Positions 26,047-43,075 are shown, counted from the first letter of the stretch. The stretch is 64,000 nucleotides of DNA from Siniperca chuatsi (GCF_020085105.1 NC_058046.1:14615175-14679174), one strand, 5' to 3'. Translations and numbers: made by a program. The notes: a model not told the origin generated them from the sequence alone.

Positions 26047-29000
26047 TGTGTTTGAAGCATTGCAAGTGTGTGCTTGGGTGGTGGAATGTAAAGAGGAATT
26101 ACACGAATTATCTGAAATCCATGAGAGGAAAAATTTTATTTGACGACATTTACTGAGGTATTACAGAATGTATATTGCCTTATTCAACCAGCTCGTCTTA
26201 GTGTTGGAAAAATGAATGACAAAGCTATACTATAACTTACTTAGATAGCTTTATAAGGCTGCATACAAGCAAAAAAATCCACCATGTAACTCTGGTGCTC
26301 AAATGTTATACTCTGTTATTCTTAGTCAGATAACTCTGGCTGCAACAGACACTTTGGCATTTAAACATTGGACTCATCCACAAGCATTGGATGTTCATTA
26401 GATGAGGAGCCGTGACATTGGATTTAAAAGGTCTGACAAAAAGAATAAATCACTGAAAAAGTTGCAAATCTCAAAATGTGTTTTTAATATTTCATTGGGT
26501 TCTTGAAGTGCACATTCCAGAGGCCACTTGCCAGGCATAGCTGTACTGTCTGCACTGTGATACTGTAAGCTTCCTTAGATTTTCTGAAGCTGTAGTCGGT
26601 GTATCTAAAGGTGTCAGTCATCTTTATCTATGGTGGATGTCACTCAAGCAAACTACAAAGTAAATTCTCTGTTTACATTGAATCATTGTTGCTGCTGTTT
26701 GAAACAGTTGCTGCAAACACACCTGTGCACCAGAGGATATTAACCACAGGCAGGTGTTTCAAATGCAAAAAGCGCCACTGCATGATTTGGAGCGATGAAG
26801 CTCTGGGAATGATATTGTACAGTTAGTGATTCACAGAACTCTGTGAATGGCTTTGCCTTTGGGAAATAGTGTGGGTCTGATAAATTAATGCATTTCAAAT
26901 GTATCTTCAACTGCATGACTCACGCAAGTAGACAATACTTATTTCCCCCATCTTACTTCAAAAGCATTCCCATTAAAAATGTTTCCAATCAGAATTAGCT
27001 GCTTGCAACAGAAAACTGGAGCAAAACACACACAAGCAGCACACACAACACCGAAACCGCACTTTTTTTGTCCTTGTAAAATGTCTTTGGGCTACTGATC
27101 TGGATGAGCAACATCCTTTTAAATACTCTGAGTAGGAATTTGTCATATCAGTTGTCTTACAGTGATGTAAAAGTGCAGGAACACCGATGGCGCTGGGAGC
27201 AGCGATTCAGCATGTTGCTTAAGGACACTTCAGCAGCACGGATGCTTGTATGTGACTGCAAAATAATACAGCTTACTTGATGATGGAGCGGAAATGCTGA
27301 AGCCATGGATGACCTTTGGTAAAGGAAACTCAGCAGGACCAAAAATCATGTAACTCAAGAATCACAAAATACTACTCCCTGATGTAACCTGACGCATGTG
27401 AACATCTGGATAAAAATACATCATTAAAAAATGATTTGTGATAGCATTGATGACAGTGGATAGATAAGATAATTTAATCTTTATTTGACGAATCTGTGTG
27501 TTTTTATTTCTATTGCGTATCGGCGTATTATCTAGTTATTTATTATCTTGACTCAATAAAATCTTTGCCTGCAAAAGAAACCTTTTTCGTCCCTTCAGCT
27601 GCAGTCGCAAACCTAAGAAGGCCCATCACCAAGTTAGCACGCACCCTCAATGTAAGGAAAGGTGAGTGCTTCTTCAGTCTTCAACTGACTGAGCTGAGTT
27701 TGGAGGACATGTTGCATGTCATCTACATGACTTTGACTGAATGATTTGCAATTTCTACAGGTAGCAGCTTTACAAAGTAAATTTTGACTCTAAAACTGGT
27801 TCGGAAATGTTTACAAGTCAATGCATTTAGTGAAGATTTTGTATTGCATTTTGAAGCCGCACCTCAAACTTTTAACACGATGCCCTGTGTCCACATAATA
27901 TAAATGCAGTGAATTTGTCATTGTAAATTATTGTTTTAGTTTTAACACAAGAATTGAAAGCGATTAAGTGTCTATGCTTAACATTTTTAATGTGAATATA
28001 TATATTTTTAAATTTGGTATTAATACCTCTGGGTATTTGTAAACACTTCAAGTAAAGCAGACATGACTAGAGTTAAGGTAGTATAAATTCAGTGTTGAAT
28101 TTCTGGTTTTGTTTTAATATGAATATAGCTTTCACTGAGGAGTGACCTTAACAAGTATAGTTCCTGTACTTGACTGGAAGACAAGGTTGTCCTTACAGTC
28201 AGTGCCATATCAAGCTTCAGCAGTTTGATATAAATGAAGACATTAATAGGTATAAGGTTTTTTCACACAAAAAAATACAATGTATATCTAGAAAGACATT
28301 TTAAAAAAAAGAGTTCTTCCACAATCTTCCAACCATATTGTTCAAACATGGTCATTGTGTTTGTGATCATAATGTTTCTACATATTCTTGATTCTTACTC
28401 CCTTTGTAGAAGTCATCTGTAGCTACATCTCACACCAACGCTTGGAAAACGTGAAAACATTTGTAGCAATTAACTTTTCTAATGTAATGTTTTGGTCCTA
28501 ATGTTTCATGCTGCAGAGCTGCAGAGTGTTTTCATTCCAGCCTCCAGATGTATATCCCTAATATGCTACTCGTATTGGATACACGTTCAGGAATGCAGAT
28601 CCCCTGAGTTTTTGCGTTATGTTCAAGTCATGCAGACATCTGTTTGAGGAAAAACACCATCCATTCAGATACTACCGAGGAATATATGAATTTAACGCTC
28701 TTCAGAAAATAAACTGAAACATTACACCCTCCATTCTGGTGAGGGGAGACAATGAGTTTTTTGTCAGTCAAAATCATCCTTTTTCTAAGAATTGTGAATT
28801 CCACAGGGCCACAATAAAATGAGAGCTCTATGCACAGTCTGTCTGCTAATTTCAGCCTTTCTGAGTAGTGAATACCACTTACAACAGTAAATGGGTTTAG
28901 CTGTTCATTGTGCCCACAGAAACCAAATCTCAGTTTGGTTGCTCCACTTTCCTCTAACTACAGATTATAACTGTGGTTTCAACAACATTGGACAGGATAA

Positions 29001-29764
29001 TTTGATTTATGGAAGCAGTTTTAAAAGGTTATTTAAAAATCTTTTATGATTAATCACATTTGTCAGCATCCTGTGAGTTTTGTAGATGGATGTATATTTA
29101 TTTCAAATCTTTTCTTGAGATTTAAAGATGACATTGTCTCTTTTACCATTGGAGGTGATAGGTGTTATGTCTAATGGACAGATCCTGGTTCTTTCTGTCA
29201 TTACTGTGCAGAGCTGCTGCCCACAGCTCACCTCCTTTTCAAAATATTTCCTCAAAAATGAAGTGTTATTCTCATGTGAACAGTACAAGCGTCTGCCGCT
29301 AAAATGCAAAACGCATTATCCCCCTGACCAAACATCACACATTGAAACACACACAAAAAATTCTAAATGTAGGTGCAAACACATCACCACTGACTGGTTT
29401 TACATGTGGGTAACTTTGTTGTAATTATGATCCTGCTGGGTGTTTTGCATCCTTTCCACTTCTCAAATCAGACATATCATAAGGTTTCTCCTCCATCCCT
29501 CCAATACACTAGAAATACCAGTGTTTGAAGGTGTTGCTTTACAGTTATAGCTCATGTAAGTCAGTAACCTCTGACAAAAGTCCCTCTGGTAGAGGCAGGT
29601 AGACTAGCATTGTCCTTCAGGTGACATCTTGCAAGTGCTTTTATGTAACTCATTATATAAACTCGTTAAAAAGCTTTAGTGCAGACATTAGCGACATTTG
29701 TGATTAATTTGCTTGTGCTTGATAAAAGATCAACCTCCCATTTATTACACTAATTTCAAATCTC

Positions 29765-29803
29765 TTGCTCATAATGAGCAATCTCGTAATCCTATAATTA
29801 TAG
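29765..29803. promoter_or_regulatory. Two close palindromes, candidate protein-binding sites
   Basis: The first palindrome has 8-base arms, TTGCTCAT and ATGAGCAA, around a central A (29765-29781). Ten bases on, ctataattatag (29792-29803) is a perfect 12-base palindrome with a TAAT core of the homeodomain type. A GATA-like word (tgataaaa) and homeodomain-like taatt words lie just upstream. Only the symmetry is directly seen; binding is inference. Confidence 0.35.
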
Positions 29804-32800
29804 AGGAAGTTGCTGTCAGGCAAACAGCAATAAGCTTAGGGCAAAATTCAACTTAGATGCAAAGTGACCTCTAATCAGAGAATCAGTTTATCCACCTCAA
29901 TGTAAATGAATGCAAAACTCTCAAGCTGCAGCAGGCCGTTTTTACTGAATGTTCTCTGTAACAGATTTGTCCTTTCAGTGAACTCTGCCCTCTATCTCCA
30001 GCACCGTGCCAATGCTGCCTGTTATATTTCTGAAAACAAGGTGAATCACCTTTCTTCTACCTGACAAAGGAATTCATTATCCTTTCCCCCAGAGGACACA
30101 GAAGTGGTCTTCTCAAATGTGTCTGTGGTATGGCTACGCTCCAAAAAGGAAGAGTCTGCTGTGATGTGCTAACAAGGACGAGCCCGACTTCCAAACTCAT
30201 GAATAAACTCTCAATTCACGTCCTCGGTTTCAGCTGAGACACACCGAAAAACCGTACCCACCTGAGTGAAAAAGCATAGGGAAGCAATAAATTCAAGAGC
30301 AGCAACATATTCACGGCAAGGATGAATATCAGCTCAACATCTGACTCAAATCTTACATTGTTCAGATTTTTGTTTTCTTCAGGTTTTTTCTAGCAGTGCT
30401 GACATAACCAATAAGCAAGAAGGCTGGTCTTTGACATACTGTTTTCCACACCTAATTTGCAGGGAGGAGAACAAGTCATCACTCTGGAAACTCCTTTGCT
30501 GTTACAGAAAGAGATGCTATAAGTAAAAATTTCACATTGGACCTTGGTCCTTTGGTCTCTTTTGAAATAGTCATCAGTGTTCAAGCTGAGTTTGAAGTGT
30601 CTAAATTCTCAAAAATCACATGTCTAACATGTAACTTATACCCTTCAGGGACTGAGATGTTGATAATGATTGATGGTGACAGTAGAAAATATAGCTCATT
30701 CATTAGGCTGTTACATTCATATTATCTTTCCATTACAAAGGTGGCAGGGGCCCATATTTGGATTCCCCAGCAGAAATAGGTGCCAACAACTTGACATCAT
30801 GCCCAACTGACAACGCACTGGGAGAAATTAGGGTTATAGCACGATGATTGCCAAAGACAACCAAAACACAGAAGAGAGACAGAAAGAAACCTTTTCTGCT
30901 CTCTGAAACAAGAAAAGAGAAGATATTTGACATAAGATGCAAGGAAAATATCACAAATCTTTTACTAATTTAACTAATGGGGTGATTTATGCTTGGCACA
31001 CACTGACACCTGTAATGATCTGCATATCTGATGGCAAGAGGACAAGCATGACTTGAATCATTTAAGAAGCCTGGAGAAGGTTGTCTGTTCACTTGATCCA
31101 GTGTAACTGCAAAAAAGTTTCTTTTGTATATGTAAGTCAAACAAAGATTTTGCAGATCTCTGTTAAACATTTTCTTTTATTCCACATTCTTATTATCAGG
31201 ACAATTCAGCTTCCTAACGTCTGATTCTGTCTGTAATAGTCGAGCGTTGCACTGGGTGAAGAGGCGTGAGGCCTCCATGATTAATGATAGCTTAGAGTCC
31301 CACACATCATCCTCTGTATGCCGGCACGTGCAGCTGCAAGTTAGTGGACTCTGAGCCAACATTTCACTGACTTGGGAAGAAGAGAATGGAGAATTAGGTC
31401 ATCAGCAATCATTACCCACACTTTATGTCAACAACGCAGGTAGTTTATCTCCATGTTCAGTAGATTCCCTTGAGTTAAAGCAACAATGGTGTCATCATTA
31501 AGCACGGTTCAGGAAAATGCCAGAGTGATAAAAAAGACATGTCATTTGAATATTCTGCGTTGATATTTGGACAAAGGCGTTTAAGTCTGGCAAAGTGCGC
31601 ACCAGGCTGGTTAAATACACTTTGGTCTATTAATGTGAAGATGGGCTTAGAGTTTGTTGACCTTAGGGACTGTAGAAAAATTATTTGGGGTGGGGAGAAG
31701 GGCTGAATCATAAAAAAACAAGACCCTCCCCAGTCTTTTTCTTTAGACAGTCCCATTGACCACGAAAACAATGCACCACCCTCCCACCAATAACTCAAAA
31801 TAAACTAATAGAGGAAAAACATAAAACATGTAATTATGTGCTCCATTTTAAACATTAATACGCATTATGGAATAATGATTTAGCCACATTAGAAAAAAGT
31901 GAAATTAGCAACTGACAAATTTATGACATTTAATTGTAGGTACAAGGTAATATGTATAAACAAAGCTCCAAGTGTAACGGTTTGGTTAACTTTGGAAGAA
32001 CATACAATGAGATTTGTGTGTGCGTTCAGATTGAAGAAAACATTGTGCATTAATGATATGATTATATTAGTAACATTCAAACCTGTAAGACCAAACAGTA
32101 ACTTCCAAAATTATCATTCCAAACGTCACCAGACTAATAAAATGGACTAACTTTATATAATACACAGGTTTACTAATTATGTTATGAAGCAGGAAGTGAC
32201 TGGCTAGTTAAAAAAAAGACAATGCTCTGTCTGTAGTAAATACGCAAAGCTCACCTTTATAACTGTAACTACTTGATCCTTTTTTCCAATAAATTTAACA
32301 ATAAATCCCCCCCCCCCCCAATAATTTTGTTACAGCCCCTTACCTATTATTTATGCAAGCATGGTTTCATGTCAGCCTGCATATATCCTATTCTATGTCA
32401 ATTCCTTTTAGCATAAGCCATCCATAAACCAATTTATTCTATAAATTAGAGGCTGACTGTTGGTCAGGAATCGCCTCATAATCGTTGATCATAGCGGTGA
32501 TGGGAAGTGGTTACTGAAGCCAACGTGACAGGGTTAAATTATATCAATGGAAATAATGTATAGCCTGTAACATACAGTAATTGCGAAGGTGATTTTAAAA
32601 GTCTCTAAAGAGCAACCATTGAAATAAAAATCTATTTATATCTGTTTTCTTGGGGTTATTATGAGACATAATGCCCACATTCTTCATGTTGAGCTGTAAG
32701 ATGTACAGTGTTGGCCGCTGTTAAATGATTTTATCAATTAGTAGTGGAAAGAGCAGGACCACGGTCTTGAATACTGCGTTCTGATTGGTACAAACGCAGA

Positions 32801-32823
32801 ACTCGTAATGTTCAGCGCTCCCA

Positions 32824-32829
32824 TATAAA
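32824..32829 (+). promoter_or_regulatory. stc1: TATA box of stc1 (candidate)
   Basis: A TATAAA word lies 219 bases upstream of the stc1 start codon. Transcription would start near 32855 and give a 5' untranslated region of about 190 bases. No transcript evidence is available. Confidence 0.55.
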
Positions 32830-33047
32830 CCCATGCAGACTTGACATCGGATCTATCTGTCATGCAAGTCAAAAGGATAGTGAGGAGTCCAATGTAAAGA
32901 GATAGCTGGCAGCTTACTTGTAATAGCCTACATTTGTTCTGTTTTCGGCGCTGCAGAAGCTTTTGGAGCGTTATTCTCATTATTAATTACACATAAAGCA
33001 GGAGGCGTCTGTTTGCATTTAGTTGTATTTTCTGTGTTGAGAGGACG

Positions 33048-36538
<3,491 letters not shown>

Positions 36539-37700
36539 CTTCCACTCAGATTCAGAAACTCCACACACTCCTCAAAACATCACGAAAGCTCCTCTATTCC
36601 CTAGGGGTGATAAAATACATTCCTCCGCTAGACTGGAAGTTACAGAAATATGCACCTCTAGGGAATGCCGGAACGCCCATAGAGTTGATATCAGAGTTTG
36701 ATTGTTGTTATATTGTATATCCTACACTTTAGGCTTGAGAGAACCCCCCCTTCCATCAACTGTTTTCAAACGTGTCCACTCACAGTTAGTGTTGAACATG
36801 TGGCTGTTGCATCTGTGCAACATGGTCCTGCTCACTCCTCTTCACCTCCTCCAACAGAGATGAATCCCTAAGATGTCTTTTGATGCCAAGCCAAAAAAAA
36901 ACAAAAAAAAAAACAAAACAGCCATAGTGGTTCACGCCTCTAGAGCAGCTTTTAAAGTCCGTACTTTAAAAGACAAAAACACAATCTCATAATCCTGACA
37001 TTTGTTCATGAATAGAAATCAGTAGTTGGATTATTATTAGTTCATTGATAGGAATGGGAAATTATTGGTAGATGTATCTAATATTTCAGCGATGAGAGCA
37101 GTCAAATTGTGAGCATGAGATGTGGAAATGAGTTTCATATCTATTTTCTGACACTAACATAACAGATAAATGTACTGTATACCAAGTTATCTGAGAGAGC
37201 CATAGCCAGCCCTCTAAAAGAGAGTGCTCACACGGAGTGAGGTCTGTAGAGGTTTCATGATAACCTTTGAGAGCTTACCTTAAACTGACCAAAAAAACTA
37301 CAAACTGCCCTGAATGCTATTCATGAAATACCAAAATAGTGTATATCTATAGCACTTATAATTGTTTTGGGTTTTTTTCTGATGGCAGATGTCGCCATGG
37401 TCATGTGTTTCAAATCATCATCCTGCACATAAGGATTGTCCAGGTCATGGCCAAGTCTAACTATCAGAAAAAGTCAATTTTGCATATCTTGTATCCAGAC
37501 ACTTGTAATGCATATGACTGTTGAGGTCCACAGCATACGTGGGACCATTTCTAGTGGAATCTGCATCCATGTTCTTAACTGAGCGTGAAGCAGTAGTGTA
37601 TGTGCAGTAGCTGATTAGCACGTTCACCGATGAGACTGAGAGCAGCCATCTTGTTGGACTGATGATCATCATTCTCTGAGGTGAATAACGTGACATACAC
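36539..37700 (+). other. stc1: Probable 3' UTR / 3' flank of stc1
   Basis: The sequence after the stc1 stop has no coding character and includes A-rich runs (36894-36920) and a 10-bp hairpin (36949-36972). No AATAAA lies close to the stop. The first clear hexamers are far downstream (ATTAAA 39430-39435, AATAAA 40794-40799), so the transcript end is not defined. STC1 messages in other vertebrates have long 3' UTRs, which would fit. Confidence 0.4.
36949..36972 (+). other. Hairpin in probable stc1 3' UTR
   Basis: Perfect 10-base arms cttttaaagt and actttaaaag flank the tetraloop ccgt, just after an A-rich run. It could be an RNA structure in the message. The arms are AT-rich, so stability is modest. 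Confidence 0.45.
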
Positions 37701-38200
37701 ACTGGCTTCCAGTGTCAAGATTGAGAATGACTATTTAAAAAAGCCTTGTTGGAATGATATTTATTTTCCTACTATATTATTTAATGTTTTTTTATGCATT
37801 ATTGTAGTTTTAATTAGTTTACAGATTTAAAAAAACAGTTCAGTCATGGCTCCTATTTGAACATGAGCTCTATGCCAAAAAAGTGAGCTGACACTCTGGT
37901 GACTGAATGGGACCCATGTCATGACTCTGTGCTGGCCATAGGGGAACAAGGTTGGTCATTCAAGTCAGGTGATCTACTTTATGGGTGTTACAAGGGACCA
38001 CAACAAAACAATAGCTTAATTTTGACACACTTTCTGGTTGAAAAAAAGGTTGTCATTGCAGCTGCTAGATGCACTTGTTCAGTGCACATTATTGAAGATT
38101 GACCAGGTATAATGACAGTAAAACAAACACCAGTATCAAGCACCCTCATTGGGAAGTTTTTTTGATGGTTCTGCAGTAGTTAATATAGGTTGAAATTAAT
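37700..38200. other. Intergenic, nothing identified
   Basis: AT-rich sequence between the stc1 3' flank and a TTAA-flanked element. No exon was recognised. Confidence 0.45.
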
Positions 38201-38205
38201 TTTCC

Positions 38206-39166
38206 TTAAAGCTGGAGTGTGGAACTTTTGCCCTTCTGGCAGTGAGAGCAATTACACAAACACTGTCGACGCATGCCTACAGTGAGCTAGCCCCAGGCTT
38301 TTGTTCAGAAATAGTTACAAAAATACAGAAAAATGTCCACTGTTTCAAGACATTAATCCATTATTTAGGTAGAGTAAATGTAGCAGCTACATAGCCTACT
38401 CCAAATATTTTACCAACCTGTCCAAGAGCAGTAACGTGACATCTGTGTCAGCCCTCAGTCTCTTCTCTCAGCGCTCTCCAACAAGGAAAAGCTAAAGCTA
38501 CACCAATGGTTTTCCTGTTTGTCCTCGCTGTCAACCGATTTCTTTTTTTGACAGTAATCCTTCCTCTGAATGCCAAGTTTCTTTTTTTTTATCTGGAGCA
38601 TCACTTTTCTTGGACACTTCTTAGGTTTTACGCGTAGTTGCTATAGCCTACTCCGTCGCTACGGTTGCTTCAGAGCCATGTAGAGAGAGAGCTGCATCAA
38701 CTCTGTTCAGTTGTATTGTATGCAGTCATTTCAAGTGGCTTTATTGCCACTTGAAATGACTGCATACAATACAACGTTGCTAAAGCATATTAACACAAAT
38801 TATACAATCATAATAAACAATGCTCAATAATAACCATTCTCTCCAATGGACCTTTTTATTTTTACAGCAATGACAGATCGAGGAGCTCTCTACATGGCTC
38901 TGGGTTGCTCCCTGCTTCCCCCTGACAAACAAAATCCAATCAAATCAAAACCACACCAATCATTGCTGGTTGGTGTAAAACGCATCATTATCAGTGCACC
39001 AGCGCGGGAATGTCGCCACAGACATCAGATTTTGGAACTCCTTACACCGCCAAATACAGAGAGATTTAGGCGATAGTCTTAATCAGCATTGTGTGAACTC
39101 GTTTGGCAAGGGCTCGAATGTAACTGACGTTCATTCATATGTAAAAGTCCCACACTCTAGCTTTAA
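38206..39166. mobile_element. TTAA-flanked non-autonomous DNA transposon (about 960 bp)
   Basis: The block starts with TTAA followed by agctggagtgtggaactttt and ends with the inverted counterpart (39141-39162) followed by TTAA. The terminal inverted repeats match at about 19 of 22 positions. A TTAA target duplication is the hallmark of piggyBac-type insertion, which is the likely class, although the tips do not start with the usual CCC. No transposase frame is present; the short open frames inside are not transposase-like. An internal perfect hairpin lies at 38710-38775. Confidence 0.7.
38710..38775. repeat. Perfect 30-bp inverted repeat with 6-nt loop
   Basis: Arms 38710-38739 and 38746-38775 are exact reverse complements, separated by tttatt. 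It lies in the middle of the TTAA-flanked element. Perfect arms in an otherwise old-looking element point to a recent foldback duplication or a nested small insertion. Confidence 0.9.
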
Positions 39167-39169
39167 GAT

Positions 39170-42100
39170 GGCTACATTCTAATCGTAGCTAGTGTCAGTG
39201 ATTATCTTCATCCCTTGTATTTCTTCCCTGTTATTATTTATTTTTTATGTTATTTCTTTAATGTGTCGGTTCTGATATTATACAGTAGAGAAAGAGATAG
39301 GAAAGATGCAAGAGAAATGACGACATGTATCATGGGAGTACATACTGTAGTATCTGTATCTGCTTTAGCCCTCAGTCGCAAAGTCTTTTTTTACAGCCCC
39401 TGGAAACTTTGTTTCAAATAACATTAAGTATTAAAACCCCAAAACTCAAATACTCTGCTTAATCAGGACTGTGTCGGTTTGGTTTGATAAGATATAATTG
39501 ACAGTGGCCTGACAACATAAGCAAACAACCCTGCGAGTGTCATCAGATTGTGATTCAAATGTTGCTAAATCCTGATTAGTGCTCCGAAGTACGTGCTGTC
39601 ACCCACCCATGTCAAATCAGTGAGATGAGCACAGACCAAACAGCACAGACAGAAATCTCTCATAGCTACAAGTTGATTGAGAAAATATGTTTTTAGGGCC
39701 TTTAAGAGTGTGATCCAGGATGGCAATGATCCTACCAAGAAGGCATCCAGAATTAAAGAGACCAAACAGTATCTCTCTATGTTACAAGTGATGATAATGG
39801 CTTTCAGCTAAAGCATTTTTTGCTAAGACTGCACTGGCATTTAGCTACAAGCAGCATACGTCAGAGAGAGAAAGCTACCAATGTGTGTAAAGAAATTTAT
39901 AGACCGCAGTTAGTAACTTAGTTAACACACTCTTGATGTAACATCAGTGATTTCAGTTTGTTGGTACATTGGTGAGTTCAATTAAAATGGCACTCAGGTT
40001 GTCTCACTAGGTAAGAAGCTCAAGTTAGATTGTGTATATTAAGGGACATTGTAACTGTACATCAATGTAACAAACAGTCCCAGTAGACTTCATCCAATAA
40101 GCAATTCTCTTTCCAAAAACAACATATGAAATCAGAACATTTTTGCAGGTAAGACTGCGTGTTTCATGGCCTTTGGAGATTGAGACAATCATTCAGAATC
40201 AGTAGATTAGTACAGAGCGCCACAGTCACTGAGAAGGGTCTTCATGCTGGTGTTTGTTTTATCTATACTTGGTATATAGATGGTGGTTTGCCATTAGCTT
40301 CAATGAGATAATCGATGGCTTAAGTTAGTTTCTGCTTGGGAGTAAATTGCAAATGTTTGTGCACATTGAAAATGCAATATAGAGAAGAACTTGGAACCAG
40401 GGCTGGGTTCAGTTCACTATTAATCAGTTTAATTCAGAAAACACCTGTTCTTGAAAATTCAAACCTTGCAAATCAGTCATCTTAAAAATGGTTGGAACAA
40501 AATTCTGATGAATTCTTGAGCAGAAAGGTTCTGCTTGCCTGATTTTGATTGTCTTTACAGTTTTTGCTTTGACTTCATGAAAGGAATTGAACCCAGTCTT
40601 GTTTGAAAAAAAAGTGAATTTATATATTGCCCTGGATTTATAAGAGTGAAGCACAGAACAGAAAAAGAGATGTCAATGTCAATTTAATAGCTATGTTAAG
40701 AATTCCAAACTATGCAATAATCTCACATACAAAGGATTCACAGCAACACAGAAATTGACCTTTATTTCATTCAGTGCCAGCCAATGCTGTGTGAATAAAG
40801 CAGCAGCATGTATGCTCTCATACTGCACTCACAGTGTGAAGGCATTGCTCCTCTATATTGCTTTCTGTTTCTGTGTTTTTTGTAAACTGGTGTTTCTTTT
40901 TGTTCTGTGAATATGATCATTTCTTTTGTGTTATTTGGTGCGAAAGGACAGCAGTTCTGAAGGAACTTGGGAAGTTAAGAGCTATAGTCACACTGTAGTA
41001 TATCCTAGCTTATTATTTTATGTTAAATATGCACTTTGCATCTTAACCACTATAAAGGGCATTGAAACATTCAGCACATGTGCAATTGAGACATGTTTTA
41101 TTTACCCAGTGAATGGAAATCAGTTTGAATAGTTCGCATCCTGAAGGGTCATGGCTTCTTCATGTACTATTGATACATATGTCTGTATCTTTGTTGTCCA
41201 TGGGTAAATCCAAAACCCAACAGCTGCTGCTAAACTGTTACTTCCCTGTATGATGCTGTCCAGATGCCCCTCCACTGTGGCCGCTCTGATCTGTACACAC
41301 ACAGTGAGCTCAGCATCAGTCCACATTTACATTTAAACATTTTAATGTCTATCCATGTTTTCATATTTATTTTCTATGAACATTCCTTGTGTCAAACATA
41401 TTTGGCAAGGGCGAATTGACTGTTTCCTCACCAAGTCAAATGTAATGGTAATTTCAGAGAATGTACCTGTATACTGAATGTCTGTTTTGACGAGGACATG
41501 CCCAAGTTAGATGACCCATGAAGGCTGTTAAGAAAAACAAAAGTGAGAAAAGAATAAGGCTTTCAGTTACTTTCTGTTTTTAATTCAAGTATAGGGTGCT
41601 TAAGGTGGTACGGGAGAATTATTAAATTGACCCACAGTGAGTTTTGTGAAACAGTTTCTCCTGTCAACACTAGAGACTAAAGACTCCCTCACTTCTGGCA
41701 CTTCATGGTACTCTTTCCTCTCAAGACTTGAAATAGATAAATGTTGTGCTTAAACAAAATCAAAAGCTTCAGTGACTAGTTAAGTTTATTTTGTATTCAT
41801 ATATAAGTGACACTTATTTTACTATCGGATTCAAAAAGTTATTGAGGATTTAAGGAGATTACTGAAGTTCCTGATGGTATGTAACGCATGATTGACCCTT
41901 GTGAATCACATGCACTTTAAAATATACCCATATACATATATACCCATACTGTGTATATGTTTGGGTTTTTCCTCTGTACTGAAAAGTCATGAAAGATACA
42001 AATGCATCAATTGTGTGTCTTTTGCTGATCAGAAATAAAATATTTATCATATCTGGCATATGGTATGAAATATGTTGCTTTGCTCTTGTTTCACTTATTT

Positions 42101-42515
42101 GGATCCATTATCACTCACAAATTTGCATCAACATCTCCCAATTTAAAATGTCCTTTAGGCCTCCAAATTCTTCTCCATCAGCTGCCCTAAAACATTCAGA
42201 ACAGTGTCTCTGACTTAATGACTTTGGTTTATCTATCAGCAAACACCAAAATGTGTTGTTTAATGGATGGAAGCTGATGAAAACTGAGTAAGGTTTTCCT
42301 TATCTTATCTACCTTCCTTGTCACTTACCAAGAAACAAAACACTTAGTTCAGCAGGGAGTGGGGAGTGACAATAATTACTTCCCCCTGGGAGAACATAAA
42401 CTCAAATACACCTGCAGGTGTATGCTGGGGTCGAGGTGGGGCTTATAAAATGCTATATGAACAGTAGTGGCAGCGGCAGTAGCAGCAAGTGACAGCATAG
42501 CTTTCAGGTGAGCAG
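39170..42515. other. Intergenic, no gene seen
   Basis: Only short open frames without domain character. AATAAA words at 40794-40799 and near 42033 could serve as distal polyadenylation signals for stc1 on the + strand, but nothing links them to it. Confidence 0.45.
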
Positions 42516-42519
42516 CAAA

Positions 42520-43075
42520 AAAAGTTAGCAGAACACTGACATATTAAACCTGCAATTACTGATTTTCTGGACACTTAGGGGTGGCGGAAACAAGCTATGG
42601 AACATACAAAATTGAAACATTTAACTTGATATGGCAAACTTGTTAGCATACAGGTGTCTATGACACGTCATATGGAGATATGGAGCAACAGTAGCATTCA
42701 TTTGGGGTCGTGTTCCGGTCACCAGACGATTATAAATCCAATATTCTATCTATTTTTATTCTCCACCAACTCCTGAGGCTCTTTAGCTGCTAATGCTCCA
42801 CTATGTTCACCAGTTAGTTGCTAACTTTGCCTGTCTGCCATTTGCTGCGGCCAGGTAGTGTGCAGCGGGATTAGGCCTTGTTCACTGTCTGCTGTGTCTG
42901 AAAACAACACGATGAGAGCGGTGAGAGCGAGCCAAAACAGTAAAGTTGCCAGCCAGGAAACCAACACAATGAGCTGAAAGAAACTATAACGCTTCATAGA
43001 GCTGAAGGGAACTGCAGAGTTGGTGATAATTCTCTGTGGGTTCATCATTACAAGCAACCCCTTTCCCATTACACA
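42520..43075 (+). repeat. Dispersed repeat family B, copy 4
   Basis: It has the same ordered words as the copies at 10100-10850 and 19990-20420: 'ggacacttaggggtggcggaaacaagct', 'atatggcaaacttgttagca', 'atggagcaacagtagc', 'aaatccaatattctatc', 'tttagctgctaatgctccactatgttcacc', 'agttgctaactttgcctgtctg' and 'gggaactgcagagttgg'. This is the fullest copy. Confidence 0.7.

Larger units (their letters stand above)
24320..32800. other. Gene-poor region upstream of stc1
   Basis: No coding exon was found. The block contains a CA-rich patch (24940-24990), the longest TG microsatellite of the window (25959-26044), a poly-C run (32308-32319) and a pair of close palindromes (29765-29803). Part of it could carry distal control elements of stc1, but nothing shows this directly. 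Confidence 0.5.

Noticed and set aside
25907-26143. Cysteine/valine-rich open frame
   Set aside because: It is the translation of the (TG)43 microsatellite.
38846-39182. Open frames inside the TTAA-flanked element as a possible transposase
   Set aside because: Too short and without DDE-type or piggyBac-type motifs; the element is non-autonomous.
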